DNA of 64,000 nucleotides from Karalla daura (GCA_029224185.1 CM055198.1:21749036-21813035), one strand, 5' to 3'; numbered from the stretch's first letter, positions 9,683-21,944 are shown. Program-made: numbers and translations. Notes: a model not told the origin generated them from the sequence alone.

Positions 9683-12600
9683 ACTCTACCGTGGCTGTAC
9701 AGCAGCAGGAGCTACACCGAGACAGCAGCAGCAGCAGCAGCAACATGGGGCTGAATGGTTTCTGCAGTGCCCCGGTGGGCAGCCCCACAGCCGAGGAGCT
9801 TCTCGCAGGTCTTGCGTCTCAGACAGACTCTCCAGCCATCTCCACCCCGACCAAACAGTGCAAAACCGGGGTTCCGCTTTACAATGGAGGGGTGGTGTCC
9901 CCGTCTGCCACCGTGGAGGGCAGTCACGCCGGGGTCCAGCCCCACACGCCCAATGGGTACCCTGCCCAGGTGAAGGGGGTGGTGGAGGGGTTGCCAGTCA
10001 CCTCCAGGGCTTGTCTGCTGGAGAATGGGGACTGGGCGGGGGCGCATGAGAAGTGCCCCTTGTTGATGAGAAGGATCAACGGTGACTTGAAGGCCAGACA
10101 AGTGCAGCAGCAGCAGAAACGGAGAAACGGGGAGAACCGGGACACGGCTGCGGGGACTGTTAACGGTCTCGTGACGGACTCTGGGGATACAGACTACAAG
10201 AGGAGGAAGCTGGTTGATGGGAGCGTGGCTCACGCTTCTCCAGAGGCGTCCAGGGTGCTGACGGTCACCGTCAGCAGCCCCCAAACCAACCCGCTCGCCA
10301 TCGGCCGGGCGAACTGCATCACCCTCCAGACCCCTCACACCAACCACCACAATGGACTAAAAGCGGCCCCTCCAGGCCCCTCAGCTGCCCGCAGCCAGAC
10401 CTCCTCTCCTGCCGAGGCGGAGGGCGTCCCTCCCCCGCCTCCTCCGGCAGGCTGGTCGGCAGAACGCATAGCCCAGCAGTGCATCATCCCCTGCATGAAG
10501 TACTACGGCATCTGTGTCAAGGACAACTTCCTGGGCGCCCAGCTGGGCGAGCGGGTGCTGCAGGAGGTGGAGGTCCTGAACCGGAGCGGGAAGTTCCGGG
10601 GCGGGCAGCTGGTGAGCCAGAAGAACATTCCCTCCCGGAACATCCGGGGTGACCAGATCGCCTGGGTGGAGGGCCGGGAGCCTGGGTGCGAGAGCATCGG
10701 GGCGCTGATGGCTCACATCGACGAGGCCGTCATGCACAGTGCTGCCAATGGACAGCTGGGGGACTGCGTCATCAATGGACGCACTAAGGTGAGATGAGTG
10801 GGGTCAGGTGGGGTGGGGTGGGGTTGGGCGTGTGGCTGTTAACCACCTTCCTGAGAGATGAGTCGACTAAAAGTCAGCTCTGCTAACCTAACACTGCTAC
10901 ACAGCCTAGTAAACACACACACACACGCACACACACACACACATACACACAGGCAGCAGAGTGAGGGAGCGAGCAGGCCGTCAGGTGGGATGTGCAGGAG
11001 GCAGGAGGAGCCCTGCAGTGTTTCCGGCAGCACCCAGGAGCATGATAAGGAGGTCTGCGGGCTGAGCCCTGCTCTGGCCCTGGCTCCATGCCTGCCTCTG
11101 TCCCTGCCTTCATACCTCTGATATCCAGAGGAGAAAGAAAAAAAAGACCAACTCTGTGGAGCTGTATCTCCTCCGCCATCGTTAGCCTTTGAAGCTTTTT
11201 TTTTTCTTAATCGCCATGTTCACCCATGCAAACATGGTGCCGGCGCAGTATGAAAGTGTTTGCTTTGTTCATATGTTGTCGTGTCTGACACAGGCCCGTG
11301 TCTTGTTTTGTTTTCAATTTGTACCATGACACGCCACATTCCTCAGAGTCTCGTTTCCATCGTTTCCATTTGATTTGATTGTATGTTTGTGGTAATCTGC
11401 GCTCTGTGGTAACGTCTGACAGAGCCCCCACTCGACCGTCACCCTCCTTACAAGGTAATGTTAGAGCCACCATCCCATTTGTACTCCACCCAGCTTCCCA
11501 AACCTTGATGCTGCTGGTGTTTTCCACTGGTCACTTGGAAACATGTTGCAATAGTGAGAAACATCCAGATTAAGCAGCGTGATGGTCAGACTTTCCCCCC
11601 GCTCCGTCTCTGTGTTTTCCTCAGCTATGACTGGGTTTTCTCCCTATCAGCTGGGAGTTAACCATTACACGCCAGTCCAGACCGTTACCCAACACGCTCT
11701 GCGTCGCAGCAGACGCCTCGCTCGGTGCAAATTCAGACCTGATGTGGTCTCCTTTCTCTCTGAGGATGACTGGTTTTATATTGGTTTAAAGAAAGTCACA
11801 TCCAAAATTAAACCCCAGAACGGTCGGGATGAACTGAAATCCCGAGAGGTACATAGAGCATTATCAGCCCCCCCCCCACACCCCCGCACCCCCCCTGAGG
11901 GGAAACGAGGTGAAAGCTGTTACCTGCAACACCAGGGTGACACCTGCAGTCTCTGCATAATCAGCAGATCTGTGAATGAATAATGCTGAAGAAACGTGCA
12001 GACATGGCTACAAGTGAAATGGCCGCAGGGCTGTGAGGGTTAGCCCTCGTTGTGGGATGCTTCCTCCTCCACCTGCGTGTTCGATGTAATCCTCCTCTGA
12101 ACTCTTCACGTTGTGTTTGCACCTCAACCCCGCTCACCCCGTCTCTGCACGTCGCACATTGCCCCCTGTGTGAGTCTCGCCGTGTTTGTACAGCGATCGG
12201 GCGCTCTGTGTCTCACGTCAGCACCTTTGCTCTGTCAAACACGGAGTGACGGAGGGGCCGTCGGGTCAAAGTCAGACCCGACAGGACGGCCCGGGTCCGG
12301 CCTGGATCTCCTCTGAACTTCCCAGGCTTCTGTGTTTTCACGCCAGATCTGCAGTTTGGTGCTAAATGTTTGCAGTGCTTGCCCACGCTCGAGTTGCATT
12401 CCACTGAGCTCAGACATCTGTAAACTCTCCTTATCTCTCTGCAGTTCTGACGAGACTGAATTTGATTGTGATTAAGCCAGCCATTAGGACGCGCCTTTAT
12501 GTTGTGAACAAAAGCTATAGCTGCCCATCGACATTTAGTGTGGATGCGTTTCTTAGCTTTTTTCCGCTGTGGGGATTGACAGCCTGCGCTCCACAGGGCC

Positions 12601-14538
12601 AGACCAGTTAATTTGGGGGTTGCTGCATTCACACTGGTTTTGTTGGATTGGATGAAGGAGGCTGACTGAATGATTCCCTCATTAAAAAAAAAAATGTCAG
12701 ATTGCCAAGTGCCAACTCCTCACTCGCTTTATCTTTGTACTTTTCCCTCAGTACTTAAGAAAAAGTTCAGTGCTTCACAGCACAAAAGGTGCTGGCTGGA
12801 TGTTCCTGTATAGGAGTGTAGGAGAGTGAATAAAAAGACACAATGATGAAGTGTGTGTGTGTGTGTGTGCACGAGGAAGTGATGGGAAAGAGAAGAGAGG
12901 AGGACGAGGGAGGAGCACGTCCCACATGAAGGTCAATGCGTCTCCTCCATCCTCCTCTTTACCCCTCAAAAATCTGCTCCTTCCCACCCGCGCCTCCATC
13001 TTTTACATCCTCCCTTTTATCCCGACTTTCCTTCTCCCTTCCACCCTCCGTCCTCTGCTCGTTCCCTCTCTCTCCTTCGTCTTATCAAGCCCCTTCACCA
13101 CTTGGACCAAATTTTTTTTCCCAGCCGTTGCCTTGGTAACAGGCCCATACAGAGCCCAACTCTGCATTGTGTATGAGAGCAACGGAGAGAGGAGGAGCGA
13201 GGAGGAGCGAGGCCTGAAATAATTCCTCACCCCGGCGGTGGTGTGGATGTCTGTGCGCCTAGACCGCTGCTAGTCAGCGGGAGCGAGGCCCGGCCGCCCG
13301 CCCGCCCGCTCCTCCGTCAGCAGGAAGGATTATGGTGGGAGAGGCGATTCTGCTCGGAGCGTAGCGGGCGAAGGTGGGGAAGCCTTGTGGTGTCGGTGGG
13401 AGGAAGGAGATCCGTGCAGGGGGTGGGAGCAGACTGGAAGCGAGGGCGCGTGCAGGAGGATGGCGTTGCAGCAGGAGGCTCGGCAGCGCGAGGGAGCGTG
13501 CTGCTGCTGCTGCTGCTGCTGCAGTGTGTCCTCACATGCCCCTCCTGGAGCTCAGCAGTGACACCGCACCAGGAGTCACACTCCGACACACAGAATGCAG
13601 CTGCACGCCTCCCAGAGGGCCGGCCCCACGCAGGACCGATGCAGGAGGGAATGGAACCATGGAGTTTTAGTTGGAGGTGCTACAGGGTGAACATGATCTG
13701 TGTTAACAAGGTGTCACTGTCACTACCAGTCCCCCCCCACGCCACACACACACGCCTCCCCCCACCCATCTGACATTTTCAACATTTTAATACGCTGCAA
13801 ATAGTGGCTCTGATGTCATGTGCATGGCCTTGTGGGACATTGGTGTCAGAAATAGAGTAGATATATAGTCCAGTCAGCGCTGTACGTCATTGTACTCGTG
13901 CTCAGTGCCATATTGCATGTTAGTTTGTTTTTTTTTCCTGTGTCTGAAGCAGTCATTGTGTTGATCACCTATTTGATGGGCAGCGGTTATTTTGATCGAT
14001 GTTGATGTGTATTTTGATCGTCTCGGCTAACATCTATTATGAGTGAAACAGCCGATCTGAGGCCATCGCTGCAGAATGTTTTCTGACATTCTAGATCACG
14101 ATCATCTGATAATAATCTCAGTGTTCATGGGATAAAACTATGGAGGCAGTGTGTTGACACCTGATAAAGGAATAATAATAATAATAATGATAATAATGAT
14201 GCTCAGCCATAAGATAACAACACTTGTCCGCGAGATAATTCACGTTTGGTGCCAGGATGGTTGTCTGAATGGAGCTGTCAGTATTAGAGTGATGCCTGTC
14301 TCTCGTCTGTGTCTGTGTGTGTGTGTGTGTGTGTGTAGTTGATGTAGGAGGTGCTGTTTGTGATGTTGCTTGGACGAGCTCCTTTTGTTTTTATATGTGT
14401 TTGTAGAGCGAGCTAACACCAGCTAAGGAGCTAGCGCTCTCCGGAGGTCCCTCAAATACAGATCAGAGATGTGTCAGCTTGTGACACATCACTCTAAAAG
14501 TGACAGCTCCATATTGTGGCGTCCCGGGTGGTTGGGGT

Positions 14539-14587
<49 letters not shown>

Positions 14588-16539
14588 CATAGGAGTAAGT
14601 GCAAAGTACACGGAGACTCGCTGTGTTTCTCCATCCTGGAGTCGTGACTCGTGTAGTGAGTGCCCCGGGGCCAGGCCTGACTCACCGTGACCTGCACACG
14701 CTCACACTTTTTATCTCACATTCATAGAAATGTCGGATAACAGATTCCTCCATTATCTCTGCTCCGAGGACGCGGACAGTACAAAGTGACGCTGAATATT
14801 TGATCGTGTTTTTGATTTGTCGTGCGCCTCTGCAAACCATGTGCAAACAAAGGACGTGGTTTGAAACACACACACACAGATCGGTTTCCTCTGGAAGTTG
14901 GATTCGCCGCCCATCAAAGGGGTGTGTTATTATGTCTTCAGAAACAATTACACATTCGCTCCAAGTCCGAACGCAGCTGAAGAATGGGCCCTGATATGAG
15001 CCAGGAAGGACGGCACAGATACAGGCCGGGGGTCTGATTCAGCCAGACTCGTCCGCCCTTCACTTTTCTCAAATCCAATCCAGTGGGAGACGTTTATTTA
15101 ACAGCTGATGCTGATTTATGTCATCCTCCATGACACCGGGGCTGCTTAGGAGCAGCCAGCTGCAGGAGTGAAGGGAGACGCCACTGAAGGCTGCCTCTCC
15201 ACTGCAGGTTTTCTCATAGTAAAAGCAATATTTCTGGAATGAACCTTGTGGGTGTTTTCATTGAAGGGTGTTTAGAGCGTGAGCAGTAACTGAGTCTTCC
15301 ACTTGGAGGAAGATGTACGTCCTTTCTCTGGTTTTATTAGATATGTTGAATCAGGTTAAGAATAGGTTTAGTTTCACTCCATGCTGAGTCATCTAGTTTG
15401 GAGGTCATGTGTCATGTGACGTGTGTTTCCATTGCATTATAGGTTCATCCTGAATCTGAAAAAGCACCTCTGATATTTGAGCTTTTTGACATTTAGATGT
15501 TTCCATTTGCACTTTTTATATTGCAGTTTTTATTTAGGTTTCTTGGGGAAGTGGACACATCTGGTGAAGCAGATTTCTGATCATCAAAAGGAAATCTTGT
15601 GCAAAGAATGAATCTTTTGGTCATCTTTTTCTTATTGTGTGAAGATGACCTCTTCTTCCTCGCCTTCTGGATCTACTGATAGTGGACCAGTGAGTGCTGG
15701 TCTGTGGCTGACACAGCTCATCAGCCCAGTTTTAAATGCTGGTACAAGATCTGAACCAGAACCCCAGGGACAGCCATAAGTATAGGTAAAACACTGGTAG
15801 CGAGAGAGAGAGAGAAGGCTGGGCCACTTCCCCGAGCGTAGTCTCTATTGTCTGCAGGTTTTGTCTGATCTTCTTCTGGCTGCCTCATCCTGTTTTTGCA
15901 ATCCCCGTTTCACCCCTCCCTCCGTCGTACGTCCACAGCTGCGCTCCGCTGTGTGCTGTCTGTGTCACGCTCTCCCCCTGACCAGCAGTAATGGAGATGC
16001 AGTATTTGTTCAAGCTTATCTAGCGCCTCTCCCCTCCTCACCCCTCTCTCCACCATCATCCCTCTTATCTGAATATGCGTGCAGCGTTGGAGTTTATTTT
16101 GGTCCTCGTCCAGGACGGCCTGTTCAGCCTGCCCGGCCATCACCTTGGCGGCCCGGGTATCCTCCCAGTTCTGCCATTAGGCCATTAATGCTGGTGCTGT
16201 GGCGCTTCAGGTGCCAGCACCTCTTGACTGTGGGCGCAGATCTCGGCAGAGATGAAGGAGCCGCGGAGGCAGAAACCACTGATAGGATCGAGACGTGCTG
16301 TGTCATGCAGTGTGTGACTGAACGTTTCGTGAGTGTGTGTTTGCGTGTGTGCATGTGTGTGTGCGTGCGTGTGTGTGTGTGAGCCCCAGTGAATTGCGAG
16401 ACCACGTGGATGTGAAACGTGCGATGAATTCACATCTAACTTCAGCAAACGTAGTCCTAAATTATATGCCATTCTTATGTAAGATTTGATACAGACATGG
16501 CGCATGTTTACGTGTATCACTGTGTGTGTGTGTGTGTGG

Positions 16540-16591
<52 letters not shown>

Positions 16592-17023
16592 CTCGGAGAG
16601 GGAGAGAGAGATGCGTGTTTATGCTGCAGGCTAGGGCTGAGCTGTCTGGTCTGGCATATTACATGTTAATTGTGGTTGATTACAGTTGTTAGGGCCGCTA
16701 CCAGTTTGGAGAGAGAGCTATTAACTGGGAAACACACTTCCTTGAATGCATGCACACCCAGAGCCCAGTCATCCCTACACGTGCAGAGGAAACTCATCTG
16801 CGTGCACGTTTCCATTAGCTTTATGCAGCGACTTGAATAGAATGTTGACATGTTCCTCTCTTGTACAGGTAATACGGTCAGTTGAACAGATGGAAATACA
16901 GACTCTGGTCAACAAGCTCCTCTCCACATGGAACGGCATGTATTCCTGTGGGTAGTAGTCAGGTGGAAGGAGTTTGCTATGAGATCTGTGACGGCAGGTC
17001 ACGAACCCGACACCGACCGCAGC

Positions 17024-17099
<76 letters not shown>

Positions 17100-17647
17100 G
17101 TCTCTCCCTCTCTCTCTCTCTCTGTCCTCGTAGTGAGCGTTCACAGGTCACATCTGTGTTCTTCAGTCGGGGAGATCTGTTGAATTCCTGTTGTAAACAA
17201 ACAACCAACAAACACGCTGAATGCGTTTTCCACCTCGTATAAGATTTTGAAGATTTTGTTGAAGCGTGACGCTTCAGGGCTGGACTCAACTGATTATTAT
17301 TAGCAAGGATACAGGATGTCATCTTGTATCCTTGCTTTGCCTTGACAAAATTTGGAGCAACAATACCAAATAGTGTTTCAATGTGTAGTTCCCAGGTTCA
17401 TTGACGTTGGAGCTAACCAAAAAGAGGCGGTCTCAGCCCAGAGATGAGAGGACCAGTGCGGATGTCTGAGGACTGTCTGGCCTCCGTCTCTGGGAAGTGA
17501 AAGCTAGCCGTGACTTTTTCTTGTCTGTGCTGTAAGCAGGAAATTCATGAGGGCACCACGTTTAATGGAACTCGACCGCAGCAAAAGTTGCACAATTGCC
17601 TTCTGTGTAACCTGACATGTAACCAGTCAAGGCACACACGCACACGC

Positions 17648-17696
<49 letters not shown>

Positions 17697-20600
17697 ATTC
17701 AGTCTCACCCAAGGGCATTTCAGACTCTCCAAACAGGCTAAACATGCATGTTTTGAGGTGTGAAACCGCTGCAGACGTGATGGGAACCTCTTCTGTCACT
17801 ACGTTATTTTGCTCCAATAAAAACTGAGCATCAAAGTCAAAGTTGCCTTCTGGTCAGCTTCACCCTGAGCTGGAGAAACACCAGTTTAGTAACCCCTTCA
17901 TTCCCACGGCTCCCCATAACACAATCAGCCGTTCCTCTGTGACGTGATCTAATTCTTTGACTTGATCTTTCTATCGTTTGTACACACACACACACAGTTT
18001 TCTCTTCTTTCTTTTCTTTCTTTTTTTTTGCGTCTGAGACGCTCATTTGGTCGCAGCAGGTCTGGTTGGCGGTTGGAGACCGGAGCCAGGGGTCTGGAGG
18101 TTAATGAGCTCCGACGGCAGGCGCTGGTCAGTAATGCGAGGCGACAGAGGCATCTGAAGGCTGTCGCACACGTCTGTCCTCTCAGCGGGCTGGGGAGGAG
18201 CGGGGAGCGCCCCGTTAGAACCCAGACATCCACCTACACGCTCACACTAACGCTTCCAAGGCTTGAATCTATTCTTAACCTTTAGCGTTTTTTCAAAAGT
18301 TAGCATTTAGCAGGATTTGGAGCACTTGTGAATCCTTGGAAGCAGCCATTGCTCTGCTCACACACACACACACATAGGACATGTGTTTGTGTGAGTCCCT
18401 ACAGGCGTGTGAGAGATCACTCCGAGCTGTGTTTGGCTTCAGGCAGCCACCTCGGGGCAGAACCTGTCCATCAGCAGCAGCATTAGTCAGGCCAGAGAGG
18501 AAGTGGAGATGTGTTTTGTTTTTTTTTTGAGTATCATCCACCAGCCTCCTCCTCTGTCAACAAAGGCAGGCGGGTATCGGTCACACTATCCATCGACTGT
18601 GAGTCTGAGCCCTGGCTGGTTGCACACCTCCAGCCTCGGAACCAGAGCGTGTTTCTGTGGTTGGGCCGGATGCTATCTGGCTCCTGTCGCCCCGGCGTGG
18701 TGCGTTCACTGTCACGTGCTGCTCCGCCACTCTGGAATGTGCATTAGCTGCGGAGCTCTTACGCAGGTCTGGGTTCCTCCCGGGCTCCCCAGAGAGAGCA
18801 GCGCTCTCCCGCCTCGCAGCCTCCAACACTCACCCGCCAGGCGGGGGAAATACCAGCGTGGGACCATTGTTTGTGAGTGGATACTCTATCTGGAGATCGT
18901 TTGGTCGCTGGGAACAGCGGCTGAACTCTGACACATTTCTCATGACACAAATTATGTCACGTGGGAGAAAGTGGTAACGGTTTACCTGGATGGCAAAGCT
19001 GAGCAGCCGTCTCTTTAAGCTTTTTTTTTTAATCGAACCGGAACATGTTTGGTCAGCTGCACCTCCATCATTGTTATCCTAGAGAGCAGGGCGATGGAAC
19101 CCGTTCCACAAAGAGCCGAGTGGCTGCAGCTTTTTCTCTAGCCAAGCAGCAGCACACCTGATTAGGCTTATCCAGTCAACTGATCAGTCTCCAGACAGCT
19201 GATTGGTCAACCTGCAGCCACACGGCTCTGTGTGGAGCAGGTCCCCCGTCCCTGCTTTAAAGAAACACCCTCGCTGGCCTCCACCTCCAGCTCCACGTGT
19301 GCTGCTGCTTCCTCCATGACGTGTGCTGTGTTTGGCTGTGTGTCCAGGGCATGGTGGCCTGCTACCCAGGCAACGGGGCGGGCTACGTCCGCCATGTTGA
19401 CAACCCCAATGGCGACGGACGCTGCATCACCTGCATCTATTATCTCAACAAGAACTGGGACGTCAAGGTAATGTCAGCATCGGCTCTGTTCATTTACATA
19501 TTGATGTATGCATTCATAGCTGCAAGCTTGTGCAGACCCAAGCTAAAATGTCATCACACTTAACATTCAGTAACATGTGCTCTGCTCTGCTCTGTGTGCG
19601 TGTTTTTGTGCAGAAACACGGAGGGATGCTGCAGATCTACCCCGAGGGCAAAAATGTGGTAGCGAGCATCGAGCCTCTGTTTGACCGGCTGCTCATCTTC
19701 TGGTCTGACCTCAGGAACCCACACGAAGTCAAGCCAGCCTACGCCACTCGGTCAGTAGCAGCAGCAACACGCCGGGCGGGCGCCACTAACCCAAACAGAG
19801 CGGTGCCCTGATTTCTATATCGCTCAGGCACTCGGCCAGGTCACACTGGGCTTTCTCAAAGTGAATATCTGTGGATAAGATTTTCTAAGAATGATAGAAC
19901 AGGACTTACATCTCATGCCGGTCACACCCTTCAATGCAAACACCTGCAAGTAGCAACTGTGCTTGAGCAGAAAGTTCAAAAACACCTACAGTGTCATCCT
20001 CTCAGACGTCACATGTGCCTCCCCCCCCGAGCCGCCCCTCCACTCGCCCCTCCATCCGACTGCTGGGGGGCGAGGTGGAGCCGGAGGCAGGAAGTGTGTG
20101 TTTCCTGGGGGGAGGTCGCTGGGAGGGAGGGGGGGAGGAAGGTTCGATTGCAGGACTCGTGTTGGAGAGGCTCAGACATCAGAGACAGGAATAAACAACA
20201 CAGCCCCACAGGAGAGAGGAGAGAGGAGAGGCTGGGGATTAACCCTCTGCCTGCCTGCACTCTGTCAGCTGGTGCCTTAAAGTCCTCTTTGTTTACTCCA
20301 CTTTCATACGAGGCCGCGTTTATCTCTCATCTCTGCTCGGTCCGAAATGCTGCTTCGCAGGACCAATTTTGGCCAATTTATTCTGATTGCGGAACATTTT
20401 TAATTTAGTCTTTATCACCGGAAGCGGTTTTATCATCTCTAGGTAACAATTCTATGCGAAATATAACATTTTCTCTCATTTTGGGGCCATTTCTGAAACT
20501 TATTTTGAAACGTTCTAATGTCGTTTCCTCTTTTTTTAGACGTTAACTTGGCACTGTCTCCCTTTCCTGCACTGAAGTGACGTGAGATTGTCTCTGTTCA

Positions 20601-20852
20601 TGTCGTTCTAAAGATCTCTCTGTCTGCTCCGTGTCTTCCAGCTATGCCATCACAGTCTGGTACTTTGATGCCAAAGAGAGAGCGGAAGCTAAGGAAAAGT
20701 ACAGATTGGGTAAGTTGCACTCCTGCCCCGTCGCCTCAGTGTAATCACCTCTGCTTGGATATTATGGGCGACTAATGTGCTTCTTTAATGTGTCTACAGC
20801 GACGGGACAGAAAGGTGTTCAAGTGCCTGTCACTCAAAACAGCAGGACATAA
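9649..20852 (+). CDS. egln2: Egl-9 family HIF prolyl hydroxylase 2 (PHD1), complete, 5 coding exons
   Basis: Fe(II)/2-oxoglutarate dioxygenase that uses O2 to hydroxylate prolines of HIF-alpha, marking it for VHL-dependent degradation; PHD1 is mainly nuclear. Coding exons are 9649-10788, 19348-19467, 19614-19750, 20642-20709 and 20800-20852, all with GT/AG borders in phase, giving 505 aa. Residues 1-270 are low-complexity with a basic KRRK at 184-187. The catalytic region (about 270-489) has the iron triad H396, D398, H457, the 2OG-binding R466 and Y386. The C-terminal ATGQKGVQVPVTQ matches PHD1 as I remember it (ASGQKGVQVPVSQ) rather than PHD2 or PHD3, which decides the paralogue. At 505 aa it exceeds human PHD1 (407) because of the longer N-terminus. 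M33 (ATG 9745, A at -3, G at +4) parallels the second start at Met34 in human PHD1. Confidence 0.95.
10800..10828 (+). promoter_or_regulatory. potential G-quadruplex motif next to the egln2 exon 1 donor
   Basis: Five G-runs (10800-10803, 10810-10813, 10815-10818, 10820-10823, 10826-10828) with loops of 1-6 nt lie 11 bases downstream of the 5' splice site on the transcribed sense strand. This satisfies the usual four-run quadruplex pattern. Formation in RNA or DNA is inferred. Confidence 0.6.
10914..10950. repeat. (CA)n microsatellite
   Basis: CA dinucleotide tract with one GC interruption, in egln2 intron 1. Confidence 0.93.
13127..13140. promoter_or_regulatory. RFX X-box-like site
   Basis: GTTGCCTTGGTAAC is a near-perfect inverted repeat and fits the RFX X-box pattern (GTTGCCATGGCAAC type). 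It lies about 110 bp upstream of a CpG-rich segment inside egln2 intron 1. Confidence 0.55.
13235..13650. promoter_or_regulatory. CpG-rich island in egln2 intron 1, possible internal promoter
   Basis: CpG density and GC content rise sharply compared with flanking intron, including CGGCCGCCCGCCCGCCCGCT near 13293 and GAGCGTAGCGGGCGAAG near 13358. A (CTG)7 run lies at 13501-13522. The open frame across it (13243-13773) has composition-driven sequence and no family resemblance, so I do not call a gene. An alternative egln2 first exon or an intronic regulatory element is plausible. Confidence 0.35.
13501..13522. repeat. (CTG)7 trinucleotide run
   Basis: Seven CTG triplets ending in CAG, within the CpG-rich intronic segment. 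Confidence 0.9.
14314..14336. repeat. (GT)n microsatellite
   Basis: Short GT tract in egln2 intron 1. Confidence 0.9.
14541..14584. repeat. (GT)n microsatellite
   Basis: Uninterrupted 44-bp TG tract. Confidence 0.97.
16334..16381. repeat. (GT)n microsatellite, interrupted
   Basis: GT-rich tract with GC and AT interruptions. Confidence 0.9.
16521..16588. repeat. (GT)n microsatellite
   Basis: 68-bp TG tract with one GGTGAG interruption. Confidence 0.96.
17026..17123. repeat. (CT)n microsatellite
   Basis: About 98 bp of CT repeat with GTCTGT interruptions near the right end. It is a pure polypyrimidine stretch on the plus strand over most of its length. Confidence 0.97.
17303..17335. repeat. 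short perfect hairpin
   Basis: GCAAGGATACA (17303-17313) is exactly complementary to TGTATCCTTGC (17325-17335). One G:T and one G:C pair extend the stem to 13 bp around a 7-nt loop. Too short for a typical microRNA precursor. Confidence 0.7.
17635..17694. repeat. (CA)n microsatellite
   Basis: 60-bp CA tract with CG interruptions at its left end. Confidence 0.96.
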
Positions 20853-21340
20853 GTCTCATCCAATCACCCGCGAGCACTCTGAAAGTAAAACGTGCCTTCC
20901 TGGACTTCTGGTGGAGGTGGTGACCGTGGAGGGAGACACTGTGGGACTGTCAGTCATCCCCAGCCGCTCCAGGCTGCCTCCAGCATCAGCTGTCAGTCAC
21001 ATCACGGGCTGGGATGCAACCGTTTCCTGCCATGTGATGGAGGTGTGTGTGAGTGTGTGTGGCTGGATAGTCGCAAAAGAAGAGGGAATAAGAAAATGAC
21101 TTTGACCTCCCGCTGGATCGCCTGTGAGGAGAACAGAGCGGAAACCGGACAAACGGACTCCTTCGCTCGGTTTGCAGACTTCGCCTGCTCGGCCAACAGT
21201 GATGTTGTGTGTGGAGGAATAATTGTTTTACTCTGCTCCGGTCGTTTTCACTTCAAAGGAGAGAACGTCAAACGTCCTCTCTGAGGTTCCTTATTTCCAC
21301 TCGTCTGCCATGTGGTCCTCTTGTCTCACGATGTGGGCAG

Positions 21341-21386
21341 TGTGTGTGTGTGTGTGTGTGTGTGTACGTGTGTGTGTGTGTGTGTA
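21341..21386. repeat. (GT)n microsatellite
   Basis: 46-bp GT tract with one ACGT interruption. Confidence 0.95.
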
Positions 21387-21731
21387 GGAGACAGGCGTCC
21401 GAGCACTAAGAGACAGGCTACAGAGACACACTTCAGAGCTGCATGAGGACGACGCTACGCTGTAGTTCCACTCTGTAGAGCACACTAAGGCCGGCTCAGT
21501 TCAGACCTAAAACTAAAGTCTTCTGCTGCAGGCGCAAAACCTTCACAGACACTGAGTAATCCAGTGTGGATGTGTCTTTGGTATGTTCCGTTTTTGTTTT
21601 TGTTTTTTTCCTTTTCGTAATAGTTTGGAGCTGATTTTAAAGTGTACACAAAGCTTTTTCTACATAACTCGTCGTCTGAACTACGGCCAGAGTCTAAACA
21701 GGGTTTGATGAAACCGAGTGATTTCAGTGTT

Positions 21732-21750
21732 GGTGTGTGTGCGTGTGTGC

Positions 21751-21781
<31 letters not shown>
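21732..21781. repeat. (GT)n microsatellite
   Basis: GT tract with GC interruptions on the left and a pure GT run on the right. Confidence 0.95.
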
Positions 21782-21786
<5 letters not shown>

Positions 21787-21899
21787 GTGCGTGTATGCTC
21801 TATGACCTCTCTTACCTGTTCTTAACAAACGTGGAATCAGTATATAATATATTGCCGGTTTGGACATTGTCGGACAAGAAGGCTGCCGCCCAGGACATC

Positions 21900-21903
<4 letters not shown>

Positions 21904-21944
<41 letters not shown>

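Larger units (their letters stand above)
10789..19347 (+). other. egln2 intron 1 (8.6 kb)
   Basis: This long intron separates the N-terminal exon from the catalytic exons. It contains many CA/GT and CT microsatellites, a G-rich run next to the donor (10800-10828), an X-box-like site (13127-13140) followed by a CpG-rich segment with a CTG repeat (13240-13650), and a short perfect hairpin (17303-17335). No further exon resembling the family was found. Confidence 0.85.

Noticed and set aside
9712..10350. 212-codon minus-strand frame opposite egln2 exon 1
   Set aside because: Antisense shadow of the low-complexity N-terminal exon; no family resemblance.
13243..13773. 176-codon frame in the CpG-rich segment of egln2 intron 1
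   Set aside because: Composition-driven (Arg/Gly/Ser-rich), no recognisable domain. The segment is more likely regulatory, so it is reported as such and not as a gene.
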